Assembly (NCBI RefSeq): GCF_003286085.1 | Contig: NW_020825289.1 | Coordinates: 9,672,001 to 9,736,000, forward strand | DNA: 64,000 nucleotides | Reading direction: 5' to 3' | Origin: Drosophila persimilis | Taxonomy: Eukaryota; Arthropoda; Insecta; Diptera; Drosophilidae | Shown here: one piece after another, positions 27,360 to 59,042 of the stretch | Numbering within the stretch: position 1 is the stretch's first letter | Layout: each line of letters opens with the position of its first letter | Notes under the pieces: generated by a model | Told to the model about the DNA's origin: nothing | Seen by the model: the letters and a program-made list of their open reading frames with translations, nothing else | Databases searched by the model: none | Position numbers and translations under genes: made by a program

Positions 27360-27845
27360 AATGAGCGTGTGCGAGTCCCACTGTAAGCCCACTGTTAACG
27401 CTACAGAGAGCGCTCGAAAGCTCGCTACGGTTCGCCTGCCGTTAGCCAAGACATGTCAGAACGTGTCCGTAACTCGAGCGAAGCGCACGTGCCGAAAAGC
27501 TATAGTTCGTGTATCGCGGAAGAGCTGAGAGGCGAAGCGAGAGAGCAACAGCTACAACAGGAGCAGGAGCAGGAGCAGCGCAGCAGCTGGGAAGGAGGAG
27601 AGCCCCAACAGCGAGTGTGTGTATGTGTTCGAGGGAGTGCGTCCGAGAAGACATCTTGTGTAACCGGCGGAGAGGCAGGCAAGGCCCCGAAACTCACCAC
27701 AGCCCATGCGAGTCGGATTTCGGCTTTCGGCTTACGCCTCGTGCGAGAACATTTTCACGCGCCGCGCTCACAACGTAACGGTTCGCCCGCAGAGGCAGTT
27801 CTGCTGTGCTTGTGCTGCTGCCCGTCCAACATTCCAGCGGAGTCC

Positions 27846-27884
<39 letters not shown>

Positions 27885-27960
27885 GCCCCAAAGTCTGTTG
27901 TGTAGTGTAGTGTAATTTGAAAGTGAGAGTGGACTCTCCATCAAAGCAAATAGTAAACAA
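27360..27960 (+). promoter_or_regulatory. Candidate main promoter/first non-coding exon of Pkc53E
   Basis: A CG-dinucleotide-rich block (GAGAGCGCTCGAAAGCTCGC near 27407, many CGAGCG/CGTGTCCG words) grades into a purine-rich leader with CAG repeats, a (GT)n run, and A-rich sequence. This composition shift is typical of a Drosophila transcription start with a long 5' UTR. The next coding exon on this strand is the first coding exon of Pkc53E at 29151. Confidence 0.35.
27847..27880. repeat. (GT)n microsatellite
   Basis: About 17 uninterrupted GT units. Confidence 0.95.
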
Positions 27961-29150
27961 AGTTTGGCCAGTTCTGGGAACTCAATAATACCCAATGTGT
28001 GAAAAAGTGCTTGAGCTGAACATCAAAATCAAAATCTATGGATACTATATTCGTAATTTTATGGAAAAGTTCCGGATCATAGCTATGAAACCAATTGGGT
28101 GAACGAATCTCTAAAAAGAGGAAATGCGGAGACAAGGACTTGAGGGCCCCGGGAATAACTGTTGCTTGTCGCTTCCGTGTATGTGTGTGTGTGTTTGTGG
28201 TGGCCCTAAGAGGCCTACGTGTGTGTGTGGCCTCGCGCCTCCAATCAATGCCAATTCCTCTACTGGGTAGCAAAGGTTTGCATAGCTACTTGGGCTCAGG
28301 AGGCTGCTTCGGCCAGTTACAGGGTATCAGCTGGGTGGCTGCCAGGTGTCGCTGAGAGACTTTTGACCAGCAAGAACGTGTCTGTTGGCAAGGCACAAAC
28401 ATTGGCAGGGCAAAAAGTTGAATAAAAACAAAATAATTTTGAAATAAATATTCGTTTTTTTACTTGCACGAGCGTCCGTCTCCCTCTCTCTCTCACACAC
28501 ACTTTCCTCTCTCTTTCGGATTCAACAAGCACAAAATTCACAGAAATGCAAAAGTTTTGATATTTATTACTTATTATTTATTTTCTGGGGAGTGCAATGC
28601 CGCTGCCGCTGCCGCCGCCCTATCAACAGAGACAACGAACCCACCACCCACCAGCACTGCCATGTCGTTGAAATACCTTTTCTTTTGTGTAATTAAAATT
28701 AATGCTAATTATGAGCTTGTTTGTCCGTCAGTCGCCGTGACTTTTTGCACAACTTTTCATTTAATTGTGGGGCTTGTTGAGAGAAAAATCAATTTGAATC
28801 GGGGCGAAACGCTTGTGGAAAAGAATACCTGATGAATGCGAAATTATGCAAATTTCGGACTGGGAGACACAATTCAATGGAGATTGAGTCAAGTTTTAGA
28901 AGTAAATCATGAATCCAGTTTGTTTTTATTCGTTTTTATATTTGTTTTGTTACGACGGTCAGATGCTGTTTGAGGCCTAATAAAAATCAATAAACAATAC
29001 AAAGTCATAAGGCGCAGAACAACCAACAATACCAAATGCAGCAAAAAGTGAACAAATTAAAGAGATTATTTACCAGTTCGTAAGCGTAATACCATTTCAA
29101 CAGCAGACACAAAAAACAAGTAAAATAACACACAAGACGAGATTACTACA
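27961..29150 (+). other. Presumed 5' UTR intron and leader of Pkc53E
   Basis: No protein-coding signal. The last 80 bases before the start codon are A-rich (ACACAAAAAACAAGTAAAATAACAC...), as expected of a leader. Possible acceptors are the ACCAG near 29072 and TTTCAACAG near 29102; the choice cannot be made from sequence alone. Confidence 0.35.
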
Positions 29151-45017
<15,867 letters not shown>

Positions 45018-46840
45018 ATCTCTGATCTGATCAGAGACAATCCCCAATCTGCGCGTTGTGCCCTATAAATCTCTTTTGATATTCGATATTAACAACTTTT
45101 GGCAATGCAAAAAGACAATTTGTTATATGTATTTATAAATAATTTATAGTTTATAGTTTCTAAAGAGCAATTATTCTTTGTTAAGTTTTCTGTTTCTGTT
45201 TGTTTTCTGTTATTTATATAATATATATGTACATTTACATTTAATCGATTGTTAAGTTTTAACTGTTTAACAGACCTTCAGTTGTGCAATAATCGAATAC
45301 TGTTCAACATCTCAAGTCTCACCTGGCAGCCAAAGGAAAGCAATATATCTAAGCCATAACCATAGCGAATATTCAAGCACCCCGCCCCCGTTTCTCATTC
45401 TGTGTAGCATTCTAGCGATCCGCGATCTATCGTTTCAGTCCAATTTTGAACAACTTTTCAAAGCTTTAAATGTTTAAATATTCCAATTGAGAGTTCACTT
45501 ATTTTTGAGCAAACATCTAAGTGTTTTGTAGAAATCTAATCGATTTGAATATATAAATAAAATTGGAAATCGTACATATACGATTGAAAGATCAGAGATG
45601 TTAGAAGTTTGGAGTTTGGAGTTTGGAGTCAGGTTCAAACGTCATTCGATTGTAGTGTTCGCCCCGGCACTACGATCAAATCGAAATCGCGTTTAACTGG
45701 GTTCGCCAAAAATACAAAACGGATAAATTACATTAGAGAAATATCTAGAGAAAAGCAAGCAAGCAAGCAACACAGCAATTACCAATTCGGTTAATCGTGT
45801 ATTCAATTTTTAAGCTGAGAAATATCATAGAAAGCGTAATCTTTTAATTCCATTCAAATATATCAATGTGCGTGTAAATTCAATTAATTTTACATTTTAT
45901 TTAACAAACAAACAAAAAACAAAACAAAACAAAACCATTATTAAGGTATATATAGCGTGTCTATATATACAGCTGGCATAGAGTCTCAATGTACCATAAT
46001 TAACAAATTGCATAGCAATAAGTTAAGCTTAGTAAATACTTAAAACTGTAAAGCTGTAAAACTGTACAACTATAAAACTGTAAATCTGTACAACTATAAA
46101 ACTGTAACCCAAAAAGGGAGGACGAGACGACTACGCTCCCCGCTGGAGATTGTTTTCGAGTTTCGAGAACTTTAGTACCTACTACACATGAAACTAGCTG
46201 CTAACTATGGATTAAAGACAATCTACTTTAAGCGTGTAACATATGTACTCGTATGTGACATACACCCCCTATCGTATCGGCTATCATTAAGGTACATATA
46301 CTAATTTTTCCATGATTAGCGACAGCTGAGCTAAGCTTTTGTGCCTCTCGTAGCTCCGTATCTTTCTCTCATAGCAGAATTCTGGCCACAAGAGGCTACA
46401 ACTATTTATAGACAAATTATTAAAATGCAAATCGTGGTAGGAGTGGAACGTTTTGCCAACTAAGGGAATAAGGGATTAAAATCTACAGAAAATGAACAGA
46501 ATTACATGACAGTTCGTTGGTGTATCTTTAAAGTAGTTTGAATCACACAATACATTTCGATAAATAACAACATCAAAGTATAAAAAAACGTATAAATTGT
46601 ATAATTGTATAGCTCCGAACTTGAAGCATTTAAACATTTTCTTTAACTCTCCAAATTTGAAATCAAAACGTAAGCTAAGATAACCAAAATGATCAAAATT
46701 AAATATGCTCGGTCCCCGGCACTGAGGGAAGAATGATTTATCCAGAGAATGAGTGCTACTGAAAGTCAAACCCGAATGCAATCGTACTCCGAACGTGAAG
46801 ATAAAGATGAAATTTGCTCGTATTTTTAACAAATAAATTT
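45018..46840 (+). other. Pkc53E 3' UTR (extent uncertain)
   Basis: AT-rich DNA after the stop codon with candidate poly(A) signals AATAAA at 45556-45561 and 46832-46837. Contains a 10-20-base tandem motif (AACTGTAAA/CAACTATAAAACTG) at 46040-46110. No open frame of interest. Confidence 0.5.
46040..46110 (+). repeat. Tandem CTGTAAAA / CTGTACAACTATAAAA repeats in the 3' UTR
   Basis: Several near-identical units, the longest being two copies of CTGTACAACTATAAAACTGT. U-G-U-A words recur at regular spacing if transcribed with Pkc53E. Confidence 0.75.
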
Positions 46841-48235
46841 AATATATACATAACTAAAATATAATCTGTGTACAATTTAGATGTATGTGATGTGTGTCTG
46901 AATTACTTTAATGAATTTTATGACATATTAAAAACCCAAAAACCAACTAAAATATACCTATAAATGAAGCAAACATTTCCAAGTCAAGTCTGTTCAAATT
47001 TTTGAGAATTACTCAATTTGAATACTCGTAATTTTGATTATCGAAAGACATATACATACCTACATATTATGAGTGCATATTGGTAAAACTCAACTGCATT
47101 CAGTTTTATTTACAGCCAAAATTTGTACACTGCATATTTATATGCTTACTTCTGATGAATTTCAAGGACATTTTTTAAAAACCAAAGTCTCATACATATG
47201 TATGTATTTTTATTGCATATTAAATTAGTACAAAACAAAAATAGATATCTAAATGCATTACATCTACGAAAAATCGATGTGAAATTATCCGAAAAAAAGA
47301 TACGATAGCCACCATTTGATATCTGGAGAGTAGACGAAAGCTTCCAAAAGAAAAACACTCGAAAAACTAAATCTAGAACCAAAGCAAAACTATTTTTACA
47401 TCTACAGAAGCCCTTTCACTGAATACTCTAAAACTCTGAACAGTCACTAACTAAGTAATGCCTGTGTATGTATGTACATATATGCTCCGTTATATATGTA
47501 CATTTACTTAAGCTGTAGTACTATGCCATGCCTAGAGGCCACCCCGAATGTAATCTGTAATTTATTGAGCCAAGCCAAACCGACAAACAACACACAAAAA
47601 AATACAAAATCATACAATCGGACTTCGGCATATACTCGTACGTACCACACACACAAATGTGCATACTCGTAATACCCGAAAGTAAATACAAATATATCTA
47701 AATACTAAAACCAAACAGAGTCCCCACAACGGGCCGTGTTTATCTATCTGTGGAATGCACGCCCACCGGTGTGTGGGTGTGTAGAATGTGTCCTGGGTGT
47801 GTACAGATACAACAACTACTCGAAGCGACGGCTCTTTGCATAGCTGAATCTTCGGTAGGTATTTTCAGATGATTTATGATACGAGTATGTTTGTGATACT
47901 TTCTACAAATGGAGGTATTCCAAAGCAGCTGATCATAAATGTACAACTCGTAGTAAGGAATATCGAATATCCGAGCAGAAAATATAGATACAATACAAAT
48001 AGATAGACAGATAAAATGCGAGAGCGAGTCATCCTCATCAGTCGGGGCTCGTTATCATTGATTGCGTTGACAAATTAACATTGATGCGTCCGTTAGCGTT
48101 AGATAATCTTATCGAGAATTTGCAGACAATTAGATAGACGTGTCCAGGCATCGCCTGCCAGTCGCTGCCAGTTGCTGCCAGTCATCCGTCGACATAGCCA
48201 TCCCATCCATCGAGTCAGTCCATCGTCCATCTGCC
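46841..48235. other. Intergenic between Pkc53E and the GPCR gene
   Basis: AT-rich and repeat-poor, with no open frame of note. The last 200 bases should hold the GPCR promoter/5' UTR (TTATCGAGA near 48109; repeated CTGCCAGT near 48157-48182). Confidence 0.45.
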
Positions 48236-49804
48236 ATGTTCGCATTGAATTCAATCAGCAGTACTGTGAGCCCCTGGGGGCTGGACCCGCAGCATGAGAT
48301 GCCGTTCCACAGCGATGAGTGCATCTTCCAGAGGAGCATGCCATCGGTGGTGAACTTCGTGCTGTACGGCCTAGTGGTCCCCACGCTCTCCATCTTCGGT
48401 CTGTGTACGAACTTCATCAACGCGGTGGTGTTCATGCGGCCCAAGATGACGCCCTCGGCCTTCACCTATCTGGCGGCACTCTCTTGGATGGACTGCGTCT
48501 CCTGTCTGCTCATCACGCTAACGGCGCTGTCGCGCAGCTACTTCTACTACAGCCCCGCCTGGATCACCTACGACTACCGGTGGCAAACGCCGCTGTTCGG
48601 CATCAGCACAGGAGCCGCCAACCTGATTCTGGCCTGTCTCAGCCTGGATCGGTTCACCTATTTGGCCAGCTTCAGGAGGAACAGTGGGCCACCGAAGTTC
48701 TGTCGCCGCAAGGTTGCTCGCTATATGATCGCCGTCGTGATTGCCGTCTCTGTTATTGCCAATATACCATACTTTTTCGTCTTCTATGTGGATCAGGACG
48801 GAACCTGTCATGTGCAAGAGTTCTACTACTCCACGTGAGTTTTGTGAGAAGCTGGATTGATGGGTCAACTTTCTACACGGAATACTGTTCCATTCTTTCT
48901 GCAGATTTTATAAGGTGCACAACTGGTTCAGCTTCACCCTGTTGGCCCTGCTGCCAGCCGTATTCCTGCTGATCGGAAACACAGCCATCATTATTGCCTT
49001 TCGACGGTGGACAAAGCAGAGTCGCCTTTGCCAGTCCACTGCCAACAATGGCGACACTCGCACCACCATCAAACGATACCAGGTACAGTTGCCGACAGAA
49101 CTATGCCCTTGGAGAAGGCTTTTCCTACGATGTTTAATATCAATATTTTCTCGCAGCACCAAATGAAGCTGACGGTGAGCATTGTGATTGTGATAACGCT
49201 CTACATGATCGGTGAACTTCCGGCGCACATGACGTCACGAAAGAGTTCGCTCAATCTACTCTTCGGGGGCGACACCAACAAAGTGGATGAGTCGGTGATG
49301 GAGAAGGTGGAGGTGATCTGCATCACGCTCAATGCCCTGCAACTGTCCCTGAACATTGTCGTGTACGCCGTGATCAATCCCTCCTTTATGCCAGAGTTCT
49401 TTCTCTGCCTCAAGGGCACCTCAGATGTGTGCATGGGTATCTGTTGCTTCCGTGCCATTGGGCGGAGCTGGCGCCGATGTCGGACCCGACGCCAACAGCA
49501 ACCCACGGCCGAGGAGTGCGTGGTCAGCAGTGTGGCGCCCCATCATTTGCCGGCGGACGAGGCGATGCAGTGTGGCTGCGCGAGCTGGGCCAGCGACTCC
49601 GATTGTCAGAACGATGCTCACTGTAGAACAGCTGTGGGCACCTTTACGCTAGTGAAGGATTCCCAAGAGGAACAACATTCCCACTCCCATGGACATCCAG
49701 AGCCAGAGGTGTTCACCACCAGATCAAGCTCCTGCCTGCACGCGAAAGACTCGGCCACAAACGATGATTCGATCTTCAGCTCTAGCTTTATTATAATCAC
49801 TTAG
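48236..49804 (+). CDS. Orphan rhodopsin-family (class A) G-protein-coupled receptor
   Basis: Exons 48236-48834, 48905-49082 and 49157-49804 join in phase to 474 residues. Seven hydrophobic segments are visible. TM1 contains GLCTNFINAVVF, TM2 FTYLAALSWMD. TM3 ends SLDRF, a variant of the DRY motif. TM4 is MIAVVIAVSVIANIPYFFVF, TM5 WFSFTLLALLPAVFLLIGN, TM6 LTVSIVIVITLYMIGELP, and TM7 ends VVYAVINPSF, an NPxxY-type motif with Phe. A conserved Cys sits in the loop after TM4 (DGTCHV). The cytoplasmic tail is long with a Cys/Arg-rich segment that could be palmitoylated. This architecture resembles insect neuropeptide (FMRFamide receptor-like) receptors; the exact orthologue was not identified. The Met is the first ATG of the frame. 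A broken copy lies at 51256-51555. Confidence 0.88.
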
Positions 49805-49815
49805 TAAACGACCAT

Positions 49816-49821
49816 TCAATA
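49816..49821 (+). terminator. GPCR gene poly(A) signal
   Basis: AATAAA 12 bases after the stop. The next gene on the opposite strand ends at 49835, so the two 3' ends overlap. Confidence 0.6.
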
Positions 49822-49834
49822 AACATTACTTAAG

Positions 49835-50140
49835 TTATATCAGCATGGTATTGTAACGATCCAGGAGACGTTGCCAGATCTTGTTGGTGTAGCGTCGTGC
49901 TTTGGCTTGGTCTCCATCGAACACTTTGTAGTACGGATCCCCCGGGAGTATTTTATGTATGACGATGTGCATCATATCCTTCTTTTCATCCTCCTTCTTG
50001 TGCAGTGGACGCACCATCACAAGTTTCGTAGTGTTTCTTGCCACTGTGGTGTTTCTTGCAACAGTTGTGTTATCTTGCGATTGAACGTGGAAAAGACAGA
50101 CGCCAAGCACCATCCAAAAGCCGACGAAATGAAGAAACAT
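49835..50140 (-). CDS. Small secreted protein with N-glycosylation repeat
   Basis: 101 residues, no intron, convergent with the GPCR gene. The start is placed at the Met preceding FLHFVGFWMVLGVCLFHVQS, a clear signal peptide; an in-frame Met 19 codons upstream would put a charged segment before it. Directly after the signal comes DNTTVARNTTVARNTTK, a duplicated six-residue unit giving three N-x-T glycosylation sites. The rest is basic and ends KIWQRLLDRYNTMLI, with ILPGDPYYKVF in the middle. No family recognised. A scrambled remnant of its 5' end sits in the downstream duplication at about 51556-51640. An immune or reproductive peptide is possible but unproven. Confidence 0.6.
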   Translation of the reverse strand: MFLHFVGFWMVLGVCLFHVQSQDNTTVARNTTVARNTTKLVMVRPLHKKEDEKKDMMHIVIHKILPGDPYYKVFDGDQAKARRYTNKIWQRLLDRYNTMLI

Positions 50141-50353
50141 TCTAGCACCAGAAGCGAAGTGTCTCCGACAATGTCTCAACTCAAACTGATCAACCATTGC
50201 AGTAGCAGATCATCCAACTGAGCAAATAGAATGTCGAGGAAAAAGTTACACCCCCATGAAACAGATGTGAGAACCGGTTACGAACAAACACAAGTGACGC
50301 CTCGCTTACGAAGAACTTGTGGGATCTGAAGATGTCCCACTTTTATTGAAATT

Positions 50354-50851
50354 TCATTTGGTGAATAAATAGATGGCCACTATCAGGCCATAGAGACCCA
50401 AGACCTCGGCAAATATCAGTATCAAAATGAGACCCACAAACAGCTTCGGCTGCTGTGCAGCTGCACGAACACCAGCATCGCCCACAACGCCAATGGCAAA
50501 GCCAGCCGCCATTCCTGAGAGACCCACAGCCAGACCGGCGCCAAGATTGAGGAATCCCTTGTAGGTGGGGTACATCTTTATCAACGAACCGGTCAACAGC
50601 ACCGACACGACCAGTCCATAGATGGCTATAATGCCAGCCATTACCACGGGAATGATGGACTTCATTATCAGCTCCGGATGCTTGACCGCCATCGACGAGA
50701 TGCCAATGGCCGACTTGGCAGTCCCATAGGCAGCTCCCAGCGTGGAGAAGGCAATGGCTGACACGGCTCCCATAATACAGAAGAAGAACGCATATTGCGG
50801 CTGATCAATCGTTGCCTCAGGGTCTATGTGATGTGCCTTTAGCCTGGGCAT
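50354..50851 (-). CDS. Vha16-4: V-type H+-ATPase 16-kDa proteolipid (subunit c), copy A
   Basis: Forms the proton-carrying membrane rotor of the vacuolar ATPase. 165 residues, intronless, with four transmembrane helices and the twofold internal repeat of the family. The first half has [20 protein letters not shown] and the second [20 protein letters not shown]. The essential proton-binding glutamate is in the last helix ([11 protein letters not shown]). The N-terminus ([13 protein letters not shown]) differs from copy B. Assignment to the Vha16-4 paralogue rests on its closeness to a GAPDH-like gene, as remembered for D. melanogaster, and is less sure than the family. Copy B at 51684 is its tandem duplicate. 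Confidence 0.93.
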   Translation of the reverse strand: MPRLKAHHIDPEATIDQPQYAFFFCIMGAVSAIAFSTLGAAYGTAKSAIGISSMAVKHPELIMKSIIPVVMAGIIAIYGLVVSVLLTGSLIKMYPTYKGFLNLGAGLAVGLSGMAAGFAIGVVGDAGVRAAAQQPKLFVGLILILIFAEVLGLYGLIVAIYLFTK

Positions 50852-51119
50852 TATTGGTACCGAGTCAAATAAAGATTTTAAACTAGAGAATAATGCAAGT
50901 TGGGCAATTTATTGTTTTGGAAAAGTTATGAAGTTTGGATCAAACAATGGGTTTCGATTTATTTTCAAAATCCCTTTTTTCCAATGTTAACAGTCTTAAT
51001 GATTGTGGGAAACTCATGGTTAACTTAATCGTATGGATAGCAGACATATGTAGATGTGCCTAAACTACACTTCTAACATAATTATAGTTTACTATACTAT
51101 ACTATACTATGCAAGACAC

Positions 51120-51255
51120 AGAACCGCGTTCTACTACCCCTACTTACCCTGCAGTTTAGACAGAAAGTTCATGAAGAACTGATGTTGATGCTTAAGCTTG
51201 GCACACATACGCCTAATGAGCTGCCCCGATCACGTGCCTCCATTTTCATTTCGGT
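51120..51255 (-). pseudogene. Truncated duplicate of the GON4L (mute) last-exon 3' end
   Basis: About 135 bases match 52449-52607 (3' end of the GON4L last exon) at high identity, with an internal deletion of some 27 bases after the GAACTGATG word. The match stops abruptly at TTTCGGT, where GPCR-derived DNA begins. Confidence 0.85.
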
Positions 51256-51555
51256 TGATCAGTTCACCTACTTGTCCAGCTTCAGGAGAAACAGTGGGCC
51301 ACCGAGGTTCTGTCACCACAAGGTTGCTCGCTGTATGATCGTTGTCGCCTTTGCCAGTCCACTGCCAACAATGGCGATACTCTCACCATCATCAAACGAA
51401 ACCAGGTACAGTAGCTTTGGAGAAGGCTTTTCCTACCATGTTCATTTTTAATATCAGTATTTTCCCGCAGCACGAAATGAAGCTGACGGTGAGTATTATG
51501 ATTGTGATAACGCTCTATATGATCGGTGAACTTCCGGCGGACATGTCGTCGCGAT
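51256..51555 (+). pseudogene. Broken duplicate of the GPCR gene
   Basis: Matches the GPCR gene from its DRFTYLASF codons (about 48648). It has an internal deletion of roughly 290 bases after VARCMIV, then resumes at the second exon's end, the following intron and the TM6 exon start (HEMKLTVSIMIVI), ending at about 49236. Not capable of encoding a receptor. Lies at the join with the GON4L fragment. Confidence 0.88.
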
Positions 51556-51640
51556 GTGTGCATCCATTGCAAGAGCATATCATCCAGTTGAGCAAATAGT
51601 TTGTAGAAGAAAAAGTTCCCAACAAACACAAGTGACGACT
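51556..51640 (-). pseudogene. Remnant of the small secreted protein gene's 5' region
   Basis: TTGCAAGAGCATATCATCCA and GAGCAAATAG words match the sequence around 50195-50230 at the 5' end of the secreted-protein gene. The coding body is deleted. The following spacer up to copy B matches 50281-50350. Confidence 0.75.
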
Positions 51641-51683
51641 CGTTTATAAAGAACTTGTGGAATGTCCCGGTTTTATTGACATT

Positions 51684-52181
51684 TTATTTGGTGAATAAAT
51701 AGATGGCCACTATCAGGCCATAGAGACCCAAGACCTCGGCAAATATCAGTATCAAAATGAGACCCACAAACAGCTTCGGCTGCTGTGCAGCTGCACGAAC
51801 ACCAGCATCCCCCACAACGCCAATGGCAAAGCCAGCCGCCATTCCTGAGAGACCCACAGCCAGACCGGCGCCAAGATTGAGGAATCCCTTGTAGGTGGGG
51901 TACATCTTTATCAACGAACCGGTCAACAGCACCGACACGACCAGTCCATAGATGGCTATAATGCCAGCCATTACCACGGGAATGATGGACTTCATTATCA
52001 GCTCCGGATGCTTGACCGCCATCGATGAGATGCCAATGGCCGACTTGGCAGTCCCATAGGCAGCTCCCAGCGTGGAGAAGGCAATGGCTGATACGGCTCC
52101 CATAATACAGAAGAAGAAGGCATACTTGGGCTGATCAAGCGTTGCCTCAGGGTCTATGCGATGTGCCTTTAAACTGGGCAT
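51684..52181 (-). CDS. Vha16-4: V-type H+-ATPase 16-kDa proteolipid (subunit c), copy B
   Basis: 165 residues, intronless, intact, with the same four helices and the essential helix-4 glutamate as copy A. By eye the two coding regions differ at 11 of 498 bases, and about eight of these fall in the first 75 bases of the gene (residues 1-25: [22 protein letters not shown] here). The remaining roughly 420 bases have only three differences, whereas flanking DNA is clearly more diverged. So the copies are kept alike, probably by gene conversion. The symbol marks the likely orthologue group only; this is an in-paralogue of copy A. Confidence 0.93.
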   Translation of the reverse strand: MPSLKAHRIDPEATLDQPKYAFFFCIMGAVSAIAFSTLGAAYGTAKSAIGISSMAVKHPELIMKSIIPVVMAGIIAIYGLVVSVLLTGSLIKMYPTYKGFLNLGAGLAVGLSGMAAGFAIGVVGDAGVRAAAQQPKLFVGLILILIFAEVLGLYGLIVAIYLFTK

Positions 52182-52468
52182 AATTGGTATCGAGTCAAAG
52201 GTTGAAGATTAGAGAGTAAAGCAAGTTCAAGAACTTATTCGTTTTGGAAAGATTATGAAGTTTAGATCAAAGACTATATTTGGGTTTATATTAAAAACAT
52301 TTTATTTTCCAATGTTAACAGTCTTAACGATAGTGGGAAACTCATGGTTAACGTAATCATAGGGAGAGCCGACATAGCTGTGGCCGTAAAAGATCCTTCC
52401 AACATAATCGTAGTAAAATAATTATTCAGTTTGGTGTATAATACAAGACACAGAGGCGCGTTCTTCCC

Positions 52469-58794
<6,326 letters not shown>

Positions 58795-59042
58795 TCTTTC
58801 GAGACATTTATATTCTTTACATTTATATTTCAGCAGAAAAGATTAACTTAAAAACAAAAATGCCACCAGTGTGTCCACAAAATGCCGCCACCAAAATTAG
58901 TTGATGGGGCTCTTACGATAGCCAACTATCGCTTCGAATACGCACAATGGCAGTGTGTACTCTCTTTACTATCGATTGCCATTTCATCGAAAATTGTTGT
59001 GGAATTGTCCAGTTGCCGGGTGTTTCCAAGGCTAAATATTTT
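58795..59042. promoter_or_regulatory. Bidirectional promoter between mute and PIG-V
   Basis: 248 bp separate the two divergent start codons. It contains TATCGATT at 58970-58977 (one base from the DRE consensus), CTATCGC/CGATAGC words at 58916-58932, and a Motif-1-like CAGTGTGTCCA near 58867. All are typical of TATA-less housekeeping promoters in flies. Confidence 0.65.

Noticed and set aside
27453..27905. 150-residue open frame over the (GT)n run
   Set aside because: Low-complexity translation (repeated Val-Cys from GT), overlapping open frames on both strands, and position in a presumed 5' UTR.
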